Positions 27,746 through 37,042 of a DNA stretch of 64,000 nt are shown here, in pieces; positions within the stretch are counted from its first letter, which is position 1; every line of letters begins with the position of its first letter. This DNA is from DASQZK01 sp963771005 (lineage in GTDB: Bacteria > Bacteroidota > Bacteroidia > Bacteroidales > GCA-2748055), in assembly GCA_963771005.1 (NCBI GenBank), contig CAVYRO010000007.1, positions 1 to 64,000 on the forward strand. The letters are read 5' to 3'. The position numbers and the translations under genes are program-made. The notes under the pieces were generated by a model. It made no database searches, was not told where the DNA came from, and saw only the letters and a program-made list of their open reading frames with translations.

Positions 27746-28733
27746 ATGCAGTTCAGAACGGAAATCACGCCTGGACCTTCTCCGTTCAGGATAAGCCATC
27801 AAAACAAGATGCTTTTCATCGGATCGTGCTTCACCGGTAATATCGGCCGCCGCCTGGAGGATCTTCGGTTCCCTGTGAACGTCAATCCTTTTGGCGTCGT
27901 TTATAATCCGCTTTCCGTTAAACGCAGCCTCGATATACTCCTCGACCGTAAAATATACACCGCCTGATGACCTGGAATTTTACGATGAGCTCTGGTTTTC
28001 ATGGGATCATCACTCCTCTTTCTCCGGGACCGATCGCGGAAAAGTGCTTGAAAATATCAATAACTCAATCCTGCAGGCGGCCGATCTGTTCATGCAATCC
28101 GATTACCTGTTGCTTACTTTCGGTACTTCCTGGGTATACCGGCTTGTCTCATCAGGACAGATCGTCTGCAACTGCCATAAACTTCCTGCCCGTAAGTTCA
28201 AACGTGAACTCCTGGATCCCCGGGAAATCGCGCAATCCTTCAAAAGCCTGGTAGAGAGGATCCGGAAGCTGAACCCCGGAATAAAGATCATCTTCACCAT
28301 AAGCCCGGTACGGCACTGGAAAGACGGTGCCACGGGCAACCAGCTCAGCAAGGCGGCACTTATCCTGGCTGTGAATGAATTATGTACCGCTTTTCCGGAG
28401 TTCACCGGGTATTTCCCAGCCTACGAGATCCTTCTCGATGATCTTCGGGATTACCGCTATTATGCCAGTGACCTGGTTCATCCATCAGAAGAGGCGATCA
28501 CATACATCTGGGAAAAATTCAGTCTTACCTATTTCGATGAAGATACACGCAACCTGAACCGGGAGATCGGATCACTTAGCATGGCAATGAACCACCGGAG
28601 CCTTTTCCCCGAAACGGAAAATCATAAAAAATTCCTTTTGGCTTATCTGAAAAAGGCCAATTCCCTTCAAAAGAAATATCCGGATATCGATCTTACCCTT
28701 TTCATCTCCTATTTTGGCTCGCGCCACCAATGA
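27746..28733 (+). CDS. GSCFA-domain protein, apparent frameshift
   Basis: GSCFA-family protein, an SGNH-hydrolase-like fold of unknown substrate that is widespread in Bacteroidota. The first part has LFIGSCFTGNIGRRL, the naming motif, and NPFGVVYNPLSV. It stops at 27966, and the rest resumes in the next frame as DDLEFYDELWFSWDHHSSFS, SDYLLLTFGTSW, FTISPVRHWKDGA and the Asp-x-x-His-like YYASDLVHPSEEA. Removing one T near 27964 fuses the halves (KIYTADDLEFYDEL) into 328 residues, a normal length. A one-base insertion in an otherwise well-conserved gene suggests an assembly error. Confidence 0.88.
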
Positions 28734-28930
28734 ATTTTTTCCGGATTCGCTTTTCACACCCTTCAGAAATCGGGATCCTTCAATCCGGCAGATAACTGAT
28801 TATCCATGTTTACATCATGTCCGGACGACCGGTCCCGGCGATACATGAAACTTTGCCCTTGAATTAACCGTAAGATCATACATAAATTTCTGGTTAAACT
28901 GTCCGGGTATTTCTTGTGTCGGAGGATAAT

Positions 28931-29206
28931 ATGAGAGCACTGAATTTCTCCGCAATTGATCTTGCGGAGCTGGAAGCATTGAGGGAAAAAGTGGTCCTCT
29001 CTGACTGTCATTTACCCGATATCACCCCGGATGATCTTATCCCGAAAATTCGTTCCATTGCACCCTCCCTACGTATCCTCTCTTTTAATCACCTGCAAGA
29101 GAAGCAGGTATATTTAAAAACGAGCCACCAAAACCATTATTCAGTATCAAAACCCGAGACTACTGATCAGTTCACCGCACTTATCAACCGGTATCTCCGT
29201 CCCTGA
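28931..29206 (+). CDS. Receiver-like small protein
   Basis: A 91-residue protein. An AGGA-type ribosome-binding site (CGGAGG) seven bases upstream favours the ATG at 28931 over a GTG at 28916. The middle, VVLSDCHLPDITPDDLIPKI followed by IRSIAPSLRILSF, resembles a response-regulator receiver domain around the phosphoacceptor Asp and the following helix and strand. The N-terminal acidic pocket and a clear Lys-Pro motif are not evident. It may be a degenerate or pseudo-receiver domain. No kinase lies next to it. A terminator overlaps its stop codon. Confidence 0.55.
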   Translation: MRALNFSAIDLAELEALREKVVLSDCHLPDITPDDLIPKIRSIAPSLRILSFNHLQEKQVYLKTSHQNHYSVSKPETTDQFTALINRYLRP

Positions 29207-29236
29207 CCCGGACTCATAATGGAGATACAATTTTTT
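29191..29236 (+). terminator. Rho-independent-type terminator
   Basis: GTATCTCC (29191-29198) pairs with GGAGATAC (29221-29228), with an inner GTCC/GGAC pair, followed by a run of six T. The stem overlaps the stop codon of the receiver-like gene and separates it from the TonB receptor. Confidence 0.65.
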
Positions 29237-29439
29237 GTTTACTATTTTACTATTTATAATAAACATTTTATTATAGACTTAAAAAATTAATTATATTTTA
29301 ATTATCTGTTTATTAGTATATTATAAATGTATGTAGAAAAGATTGATCTAAAAGCTGAAATTTTTATGTATAATTTTTATTGTTTTTTATTGAACATTAA
29401 TATTTTGGCATTGTTTGTAGTAAACCAAACGAAGTCAAA

Positions 29440-31851
29440 ATGAAATTTAAGTTCTTTATGCTGTTCACTGCTGCTCTGGTAATCCTGTATGCAGCCCTTG
29501 CTGCACAGGATAACGGGGTAATAGCGGGCAGGATCTTCAACCCGGAAAACAATGATCCGGTTGCTTTTGCGAATGTCGCCGTTTTTGGCACCCCGGCAGG
29601 TACCATTAGCGATGAAGAAGGAAAGTTTATCCTTACCGGGCTGAAGCCGGGATATACCCAGCTGGCTGTTTCATGCGTGGGCTACGAATCCACGGTGACC
29701 ACCCCTCTGCTTGTCACCAATGCCCGTAAGACCTATTTGGATATCCCTTTGCCCGAAGCAAAGGTGGACCTTGCGGAGATCACGGTTAAAGCTTCCCCTT
29801 TCAGGCGCAACGATGAAAGCCCGCTTTCGCTGAGGCGGATAAGCATTGTTGAAATTGAGAAGAACCCCGGGGGTAACCGGGACATTTCGAGGGTGATCCA
29901 ATCCTACCCCGGCGTAGCTTCCACCCCGTCCTACCGGAATGATTTGATTGTGAGAGGCGGCGGGGCATCTGAGAACCGGTTTTACCTTGACGGAGTGGAG
30001 ATCCCGAATATAAACCATTTCGCCACGCAGGGAGCATCGGGAGGACCAGTTGGGATCATAAACGTCGATTTTATTCGTGAGGTGAACTTTTATTCGGGTG
30101 CATTCCCTGCCGGCAAGGGCAATGCGCTCAGTTCCGTTCTCGAATTCAAAATGCTGGACGGAAACCGGGAAAGGCTGAAGGTAAAGGGATCTGTCGGGGC
30201 CTCAGACCTGGCCCTCACACTCGATGGTCCGCTCGATGATAAGACCACCTTTATCCTTTCTGCCCGCCGGTCCTACCTCCAATTTCTTTTTTCCGCCCTT
30301 GGACTACCCTTTCTTCCTACCTACAATGATTTCCAGTTCAAAACGAAAACGCGTTTCGATGATAAAAATGAACTCACGATCCTCGGCCTGGGAGCTATTG
30401 ACCGGTTTTCCCTCAACCTGGATGCGGACCGGACCGAAGAACAGAAATATATCCTGGGATATCTCCCGGTGAATGAACAATGGACATATACCCTTGGCGC
30501 CGTTTTCAGGCATTACCGGGACCAGGGTTATGACACCTGGGTGCTGAGCCGCAATACGCTGAACAATGCATCCTGGAAATATCGCAACAATATCCGGGAA
30601 GATTCGCTCAAACTCCTGGATTATTCGTCCCGGGAAACGGAAACGAAGATCCGCTATGAACATGAAACCCGTTTAAGCAATGGTCTTAGGTTCAGTTTCG
30701 GCGCAGGGACAGCGTATTCGGAATATTTTAATTCCACCTTCAACAGGACTTTCACCAACGGTACCCCGGAGACCATCCGCTACCGTTCGACCCTTAACAT
30801 GTTCGGCTGGGAAGCTTTCGGCAGCATCAGCCGGGATTTTCTTAACGAAAGGCTGACCCTCTCGCTGGGAATCCGGTCCGACGGCAATGACTATTCTTCA
30901 CTGATGAAAAAGATGGAAGATTTTATTTCCCCCCGTCTTTCCGCCTCATACCGGCTTTCCGGCAAATTCTGGCTCAATGCGGGTGCCGGAAAATATTATC
31001 AGCGGCCACCGTATACTACTTTGGGATACAGCGATTCCTCCGGAACCCTGATCAACAAGAGAAACGGGCTCACGATGATATCGGCCATTCACTATACCGC
31101 CGGGTTGGAGTGGCAGCCTTCTGCCGTGTCCCAGCTTACCATGGAAGGCTTTTACAAAATCTATCATAATTATCCTTTCAGCCTTGCGGATTCCGTCTCG
31201 TTGTCGGGAAAGGGAGCTGATTTTGGTACTTTTGGTGATGAAGCGGTTAAATCCGGTGCAGACGGGCTGGCATACGGCTTCGAAATCCTTTACCGTAACA
31301 ACGCCCTGGCCGGCGGAAACCTTACCGTCTCATATACCTTTGTAAGGAGCTGGACGGAAAACCTGCGAAATGACGGCGGTGACAGATGGATACCCACTGC
31401 CTGGGACAACCGGCACCTCCTCAACATCCTCGCTATCCGTGAATTCAGGAATAACTGGCGTGCAGGCGTGAAATGGAGGTTTACCGGGGGCGCCCCCTAT
31501 ACCCCTTTCGACCTTGTGGAGTCATCCTATGTGCAGGCCTGGGATACCCGGAATAGGGGCATTCCCGATTACAGCCGTTACAACAGCAAAAGACTGGGAT
31601 CGTTCCATCAGCTTGATGTAAGGATAGATAAAGAATTTTACCTGAAAAAGATCAGCCTCAACTTTTACGTCGATGTTCAGAATGTATATAATTTTAAAGC
31701 CAGCCAGCAGAAGGTCCTTATTCCCGATACCCTACCTCCCCAAATTATAAATCCCCAGGAACCTGTATCCCTTCAAAGGTACAGGATGAAGGAACTCTCC
31801 CTCGGGGCGGGAACCGTCCTGCCGTCGGCCGGGATCATCGTCGAGTTCTGA
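29440..31851 (+). CDS. TonB-dependent outer-membrane receptor
   Basis: An 803-residue outer-membrane receptor. It has a signal peptide (residues 1-21, ending ALAAQ), then a CarboxypepD-regulatory-like domain (GVIAGRIFNPENNDPVAFAN, PLPEAKVDLAEITVKA). The plug domain has NPGGNRDISRVIQSYPGVAS and RNDLIVRGGGASENRFYLDG, and a 22-strand-type barrel runs to the C-terminal GIIVEF. No SusD partner follows, so this is not a standard SusCD pair, and the substrate cannot be read from context. A long AT-rich leader precedes it; no convincing -7 box was found. Confidence 0.93.
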   Translation: MKFKFFMLFTAALVILYAALAAQDNGVIAGRIFNPENNDPVAFANVAVFGTPAGTISDEEGKFILTGLKPGYTQLAVSCVGYESTVTTPLLVTNARKTYLDIPLPEAKVDLAEITVKASPFRRNDESPLSLRRISIVEIEKNPGGNRDISRVIQSYPGVASTPSYRNDLIVRGGGASENRFYLDGVEIPNINHFATQGASGGPVGIINVDFIREVNFYSGAFPAGKGNALSSVLEFKMLDGNRERLKVKGSVGASDLALTLDGPLDDKTTFILSARRSYLQFLFSALGLPFLPTYNDFQFKTKTRFDDKNELTILGLGAIDRFSLNLDADRTEEQKYILGYLPVNEQWTYTLGAVFRHYRDQGYDTWVLSRNTLNNASWKYRNNIREDSLKLLDYSSRETETKIRYEHETRLSNGLRFSFGAGTAYSEYFNSTFNRTFTNGTPETIRYRSTLNMFGWEAFGSISRDFLNERLTLSLGIRSDGNDYSSLMKKMEDFISPRLSASYRLSGKFWLNAGAGKYYQRPPYTTLGYSDSSGTLINKRNGLTMISAIHYTAGLEWQPSAVSQLTMEGFYKIYHNYPFSLADSVSLSGKGADFGTFGDEAVKSGADGLAYGFEILYRNNALAGGNLTVSYTFVRSWTENLRNDGGDRWIPTAWDNRHLLNILAIREFRNNWRAGVKWRFTGGAPYTPFDLVESSYVQAWDTRNRGIPDYSRYNSKRLGSFHQLDVRIDKEFYLKKISLNFYVDVQNVYNFKASQQKVLIPDTLPPQIINPQEPVSLQRYRMKELSLGAGTVLPSAGIIVEF

Positions 31852-31862
31852 GGAAATGTTAA

Positions 31863-33674
31863 TCAACCCACAACAACACTGGTCTCTGCATACTTATAGC
31901 GGGTGGTTATGACCTTCCTGGCGAGGATCAGTGCAATGGTCATAGTACCAATCCTCCCCACAAACATCGAAAGTGTAATGATCAGCTTTCCTGCCAAGGT
32001 GAGGTGGGAAGTGATGCCGAGGCTGAGACCGACGGTGGATATGGCAGATACCTCTTCGAACAGGAGGGAGAGAATATCCTTGTCTGGCTCGGTGATGGAG
32101 AGCAGGAAGGTTGAGACAAAAATCGTGGTGAAGGAAAACAGGATGATGGAATATGCCCTTCCCACATTACTATAAGGGACCGTACGCTTAAAAAATACCA
32201 CATTCTCCTCTCCCCGTATCGTGGCCAGGGCGGATCTGACTATGAGAGCAAAAGTGGTGGTTTTTATACCTCCGCCTGTCGATCCCGGTGAAGCACCTAT
32301 ATACATGAGAAAGATCACGAACATCAGGACGGGAATGGTCAGACTGCTGATGTCCACCGTATTGAAACCGGCTGTCCTGGTAGTCACCGACTGGAAAAAA
32401 GCGGTTACCAGCTTCTGAAGGAAGGTATAACCGTCTACCGACCGATTCCATTCTAGGGGTAAAAAGATGGCCATCCCGGCAAGGATCAGCGTGATCGAAG
32501 TGTACACAGCAATCCGGGTGCTGACATTCATATGGGCCCAGCTCTTCTTCTCCCTGTATTTTTCCCTGAAATATCTACCTATATTGGTAATGTTCATAAA
32601 TCCGATGCCTCCGAAAATCACCAGGAGGGCGATGATCAAATGATAGGAAAATGCCCCGCGGATGATGTCCTGGTAAAGATTGCCTGTGAAAAGTGAAAAT
32701 CCCGCATTATTGAATGCAGAAACCGAATGAAACAGGGCATAAAACAATCTCTCCCTGTTTCCCATTGCATGTCCGGGGTCCCAGGAAAAGTAAAGCAGGA
32801 CCATTCCAGCCACCTCGAAAATGATGCTGAAGATGAAGATCTCCCGCAACAAAATCCGGGTGTCGGAGATCGTTTCCGTACTCAGAAAATCTTTGATCAG
32901 GGATTTATACCGGATGCTGGAGGAGGTCCGGTAAAACGTGGCAAACAGTGTGGCAAAAGAAAGGATGTTCAATCCTCCCAACTGGATAAGCAGAAGGATG
33001 ATGATCTTTCCCTTAAGGGTAAAAAAGGAAGCGGTATCTACCACGATAAGTCCTGTCACACAGCTTGCACTTGCCGAAGTGAACAGGGCATCGATGAAAG
33101 ACATTCCCCTCGTTACCGTCATTTCAGGGAGGGAAATCAGGAAGGTTCCGGCCGAAATCAGGATGAGGAATGAAAGGGCCAGCAATACCTGTGGTGAGAG
33201 CTTCAACCTGGTGAATAACTGGCTGGCCTGGCCGAGCTCGATACCAACGATGATAAAGAAATACAGCTGCACGAAGAGTGTGGACAAAACGGTGAAATTG
33301 CCCAGGCTGAATAGATTGAAAGCCCTTTCTGTCAGGTCTGTGCTGAAAATAATAATTCCCAGGCCTTCAATCATGATAAAGAACATGATGAGAGCTTCGA
33401 ACCAGTTATTGCGCAGAAATTTAGCAGGTTGAAAATCGTAAAAGAACCGGAGGAGGAATTTGAAAAAATAAAAGCCGAAGCTGATATGCATAATGACCCT
33501 GTACAAGCGCAAAACATGAGGGGTCTTGGAATATCCGTGATAATAAAGAATTGCGGAGATAGCGACAAGCGAAATGAGGATGCTCAGTATCCTGAGAATG
33601 TAAAGAACCGTACTTTTACTGCCGAAAATTCTCAGGTTGATGTACTGCCTGATTTTCCAAATATTACCTCGCAT
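31863..33674 (-). CDS. ktrB: Potassium uptake protein, TrkH/KtrB family
   Basis: Membrane subunit of a Trk/Ktr K+ channel-transporter, 603 residues with an N-terminal extension of several membrane segments before the four pore repeats. Filter-like loops are visible in order: ASASCVTGLIVVDTA, SVSAFNNAGFSLF, TTRTAGFNTVDI and EVSAISTVGLSLGI. The PGSTGGGIKTTT segment is typical of the intramembrane gate region. It lies 12 bases after the ktrA stop on the same strand and forms an operon with it. Confidence 0.93.
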   Translation of the reverse strand: MRGNIWKIRQYINLRIFGSKSTVLYILRILSILISLVAISAILYYHGYSKTPHVLRLYRVIMHISFGFYFFKFLLRFFYDFQPAKFLRNNWFEALIMFFIMIEGLGIIIFSTDLTERAFNLFSLGNFTVLSTLFVQLYFFIIVGIELGQASQLFTRLKLSPQVLLALSFLILISAGTFLISLPEMTVTRGMSFIDALFTSASASCVTGLIVVDTASFFTLKGKIIILLLIQLGGLNILSFATLFATFYRTSSSIRYKSLIKDFLSTETISDTRILLREIFIFSIIFEVAGMVLLYFSWDPGHAMGNRERLFYALFHSVSAFNNAGFSLFTGNLYQDIIRGAFSYHLIIALLVIFGGIGFMNITNIGRYFREKYREKKSWAHMNVSTRIAVYTSITLILAGMAIFLPLEWNRSVDGYTFLQKLVTAFFQSVTTRTAGFNTVDISSLTIPVLMFVIFLMYIGASPGSTGGGIKTTTFALIVRSALATIRGEENVVFFKRTVPYSNVGRAYSIILFSFTTIFVSTFLLSITEPDKDILSLLFEEVSAISTVGLSLGITSHLTLAGKLIITLSMFVGRIGTMTIALILARKVITTRYKYAETSVVVG

Positions 33675-33686
33675 CCTTTGAAGACC

Positions 33687-34382
33687 TTACTGGTTTATCT
33701 CGATAAATCGCTGAATATCTTTATCCTTCCCGAAAAGGATGAGGAAATCTTCTGCATGGATAACTGTGGATGAGACCGGTACACCGGTAATATGCTGTTC
33801 TTCCGTTGTCTCCCCATCCTTCTGAACCGTTTTCGCACTCTTGATCGTGATCAGGCTGAGATTGTATTTATCCCTGGGATTGATATCCTCAAGCCTCCGG
33901 CCGGCCAGGTTCGGGGGCGTCTTGATCTCGGCCACCCGGTATTCGTCGGGTAACTGAAGGTAGGACACAAGTCCCGGATTTGCCAGCCTTTCGGCAACGA
34001 TAACTCCGACTTCATCCTCAGGTGAGAGGATTTCTCCGACTCCCATTTTCTCAAGGATGATCCTCGAATTTTTACCCTGGGCCCTGGCGATGATCCTCTT
34101 AACCTTGAGTTCCATAAGTGTCACCGTACACATCAGCAGTTGTTCAAAATCCTCGCCTATCGTTACCAGTACGGCATCAAAATCGTTGATCTCATGTGAC
34201 ATCAGGGCTTTTTTGTCACTGCCGTCCATTACTACGGCGTAGGCCACATTGTCGGAAATTTTATCCACCTCCTCCTGGTTGGTATCAATGGCCAGGACTT
34301 CAGCTCCGCGTTTGGCGAGAGCTTTAGCGATGGCACGGCCAAATTGCCCGAGACCGATAACAGCAAATTTTCCTGCTTCCAT
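33687..34382 (-). CDS. ktrA: Potassium uptake regulatory subunit, TrkA/KtrA family
   Basis: Cytoplasmic RCK protein gating the adjacent KtrB. From the ATG at 34382 it has 231 residues. The Rossmann motif FAVIGLGQFGRAIAKALA begins at residue 5, LAIDTNQEEVDKI carries the acidic ribose contact, and a TrkA_C domain follows (RVAEIKTPPNLAGRRL to ILFGKDKDIQRF). The frame is open upstream to 34448, but those residues are not family-like. It is first in a two-gene ktrA-ktrB operon. Confidence 0.93.
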   Translation of the reverse strand: MEAGKFAVIGLGQFGRAIAKALAKRGAEVLAIDTNQEEVDKISDNVAYAVVMDGSDKKALMSHEINDFDAVLVTIGEDFEQLLMCTVTLMELKVKRIIARAQGKNSRIILEKMGVGEILSPEDEVGVIVAERLANPGLVSYLQLPDEYRVAEIKTPPNLAGRRLEDINPRDKYNLSLITIKSAKTVQKDGETTEEQHITGVPVSSTVIHAEDFLILFGKDKDIQRFIEINQ

Positions 34383-34589
34383 TTGAATATTTTTAAGGCA
34401 TTTGAATTGTAAAGTTAAGAAATTAAAATTCATCAATTTCAGCCACAACGGCTGAGAAGTGCGATGGGTGCCAGATTTTCAGGAAGCACAGGCACCATCC
34501 TCGCAGTCATCTGTGCAGTTATACATTTTTTTAGTAATATTGTTGTCCACTCTCTATGCATCGGATGGGATAAGTCGCAATAAGTTCCT

Positions 34590-34623
34590 CTACCGGTGCC
34601 GGTTGCTGAATAATAACCGGTAG
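34590..34623 (+). promoter_or_regulatory. Hairpin with two alternative stems before the methyltransferase operon
   Basis: CTACCGGT (34590-34597) and ACCGGTAG (34616-34623) are perfect complements. The intervening CCGGTT can instead pair with AACCGG from the right arm. The structure lies 73 bases upstream of the first UroD-like gene and could act in leader control. No riboswitch consensus was recognised. Confidence 0.35.
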
Positions 34624-34696
34624 ATACAGCGGGTTGGATTTACTCCGCAGAATTACGCTATTTTAAAATAAGTCTGCCGGATAAAATGCCAAAACC

Positions 34697-35699
34697 ATGA
34701 ATAAAAAGGAATTATTCAATGCAATGGCCAGGGGGGAAAAGCCCACTGGAAGAGTACTATTCAGGCCGATCCTCATGCATTTTGCCGCCCGTCTCGCCGG
34801 GAGCAATTACGGGGAGTTCGCATCGGATTATCGAACCCTGGTAAAAGGCAAACCTCCTCGCCGTGGAAAAATTTGATCTCGATCTTGCCGGACTTATTTC
34901 TGATCCATACCGCGAGACTTCCGCCTTCGGAGCCCCTGTTCGCTTTATTCCCAACGGAGTGCCGGTATGTGAAAAGACCATCATCCGGACCCTCGACGAT
35001 GTAAAAAGGCTTAAAAATCCGGACGTGCATGCATCGGAAAGGACGGCTGACAGGATCAGGGCGGCAAACCTTCTGACCAGGGAACTGAGGGGCGAAGTTC
35101 CCGTAATAGGCTGGATCGAAGGTCCCCTGGCAGAGGCCTGCGATCTGGCGGGGGTAGGTGAGATCCTCATGCTGCTGCTAACCGATCCCGCTTTATGTGA
35201 TATGCTTATGGATAAATGTGTGATCACGGCAAAAGATTTTGCCCGGGCCCAGGTTGAAGCCGGATGCGATATTATCGGCATGGGCGATGCGATCTGTTCC
35301 CAGGTTGATCCGCAAACTTTTGAACGTTTTGTCCTGTACCGTCAGAAGGAGATCGTCGATTACATCCATACCCTGGGCGCCCGCGTCAAGCTGCATATCT
35401 GTGGAGATATCAACCATCTCCTCCCTTTGCTTAGCAGGGTACGACCCGATATCCTCGATCTCGACTGGCAGGTTGATATCGCTGAAGCCCGGAAGATCAT
35501 GGGCGAGGACACGATCTTATGCGGAAATATCAACCCGGTCACCATCCAGGATGAAACCCCTGAGAAACTTCACGCCCTCGCTGCCGGACTTGTGGAAAAA
35601 CACCGCGGCGAAAGGTTTATCCTGTCCGGCGGTTGTGAGATCACCGTCAATACCCCGGAACGTAATCTTTCAGAACTTAGAAAAGCTTCCTATCTTTAA
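34697..35699 (+). CDS. UroD/MtaA-type methyltransferase, apparent frameshift
   Basis: Uroporphyrinogen decarboxylase-superfamily protein of the MtaA/MtbA methyltransferase kind. The N-terminal part (MNKKELFNAMARGEKPTGR, RPILMHFAARLAG) is in one frame to about 34848 and the remainder is in the next. Removing one A from GGCAAACC gives a continuous 333-residue protein. The zinc-type ligands of cobalamin methyltransferases are visible as H-x-C in VKLHICGDI, and a later Cys in ILSGGCEI, the HxCxnC pattern. True UroD would not need these. The second family member follows 18 bases later. Context with glycan enzymes suggests methyl-group transfer from a sugar-derived substrate, which is inference. 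Confidence 0.85.
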
Positions 35700-35717
35700 T
35701 ACTCAAAATTCCACGAT

Positions 35718-36974
35718 ATGACACCCGAAAAAGAAAGACTGATCTCCGCCCTCCTGCACAAGGGTAACTGCAGGATCCCTGTCGATTTAGGCGGTACTGC
35801 CGTCACAGGAATTCACGTACTCATCATCGAAAAACTACGTGAACATTTCGGGCTTGAAAAAAAACCGGTGGAACTTTCCGAACCCTACCAGATGCTTGGC
35901 AGGATCGATGAGGATCTCATGGAGGTCCTCGGTGTTGATGTAATGGGTATCACCCCAGAGAAAAATATGTTTGGATTCAAAAACAGCGGGTGGAAAACCT
36001 TCATCACTCCATGGAACCAGGAAATTTTGGTTCCGGAGAATTTCAATGTCACCAGGGCTGCTGACGGCAGCCTGCTGATGAGCCCGGAAGGTGATACCTC
36101 ATTGCCTCCCTCAGCCCATATGCCGGCAAACGGATATTTTTTCGATGCAGTGATCCGCCAGCATCCCATTGATGAGCAGAACCTTGATCCAAAAGATAAC
36201 CTGGAAGAATTTGCTCCCCTCACAAAGGCCGATCTCGAATACTGGTCTGCCATGGCAGGAATTGCCCGGGGATCGGGAAAGGGTGTCATTGCCACCTTCG
36301 GGGGAACGGCATTGGGCGACATCGCCCTTGTCCCCGCCATGCAACTCAGGGATCCTAAAGGGATAAGGGATATTACGGAATGGTATATGTCAACCCTCAC
36401 GAGACCGGAGTATATCCACCAGGTATTCGACAGGCAGGTGACTATCGCACTGTCGAATTACGAAAAACTGGCACCGGTAATGGGTGATGCAGTTGATGCC
36501 GTATTTATCTGCGGCACCGATTTCGGGACACAGAATTCCCAGTTCTGCTCCGCCGAAACCTTCAACGAACTATATGCCCCCTACTATAAAAAGATCAACG
36601 GCTGGATCCATAAAAACACTTCATGGAAAACCTTCAAACATTCGTGCGGGGCTGTCGACCCCCTGATGAAATCATTTATCGATGCAGGTTTTGACATAAT
36701 TAACCCTGTTCAGATCAATGCTTTGGGTATGGATCCAGGCCATCTGAGGAAGGAATACGGGGAGCATATTGTATTCTGGGGAGGGGGCATCGATACACAG
36801 CAAACCCTTCCTTTCGGAAGCCCGGAAGAAGTGAGGAAAGAGGTTCTGCAGAACTGCGAGATCTTCTCTTCAGCCGGGGGGTTTGTTTTCAATACAGTGC
36901 ATAATATCCAGGCGAATGTCCCCGTGGAGAACGTTGTGGCCATGGTCGAAGCATTGAGGGAGTTCAATGGATGA
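35718..36974 (+). CDS. UroD-superfamily protein (methyltransferase-like)
   Basis: A 418-residue UroD-fold protein, longer than the upstream paralogue. Notable segments are RIPVDLGGTAVTGIHVL, the HxC-containing TFKHSCGAVDPLMKSFIDAG, IINPVQINALGMDP and VFWGGGIDTQQTLPFG, then FVFNTVHNIQANVPVENV. The HSC pair matches the first two metal ligands of MtaA-type proteins; the third is not in the usual place (the later Cys in LQNCEIF is one possibility). It is probably co-transcribed with the upstream gene. Such long UroD-like proteins recur in sugar-degradation loci of Bacteroidota and Planctomycetota, with no assigned function that I can name. Confidence 0.85.
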   Translation: MTPEKERLISALLHKGNCRIPVDLGGTAVTGIHVLIIEKLREHFGLEKKPVELSEPYQMLGRIDEDLMEVLGVDVMGITPEKNMFGFKNSGWKTFITPWNQEILVPENFNVTRAADGSLLMSPEGDTSLPPSAHMPANGYFFDAVIRQHPIDEQNLDPKDNLEEFAPLTKADLEYWSAMAGIARGSGKGVIATFGGTALGDIALVPAMQLRDPKGIRDITEWYMSTLTRPEYIHQVFDRQVTIALSNYEKLAPVMGDAVDAVFICGTDFGTQNSQFCSAETFNELYAPYYKKINGWIHKNTSWKTFKHSCGAVDPLMKSFIDAGFDIINPVQINALGMDPGHLRKEYGEHIVFWGGGIDTQQTLPFGSPEEVRKEVLQNCEIFSSAGGFVFNTVHNIQANVPVENVVAMVEALREFNG

Positions 36975-37042
36975 CAGTACAATTGTTGCCCGCACAGCCG
37001 GCTCTGCATATAAACAAAAACCTTTACCCTAAACAGTAAATC

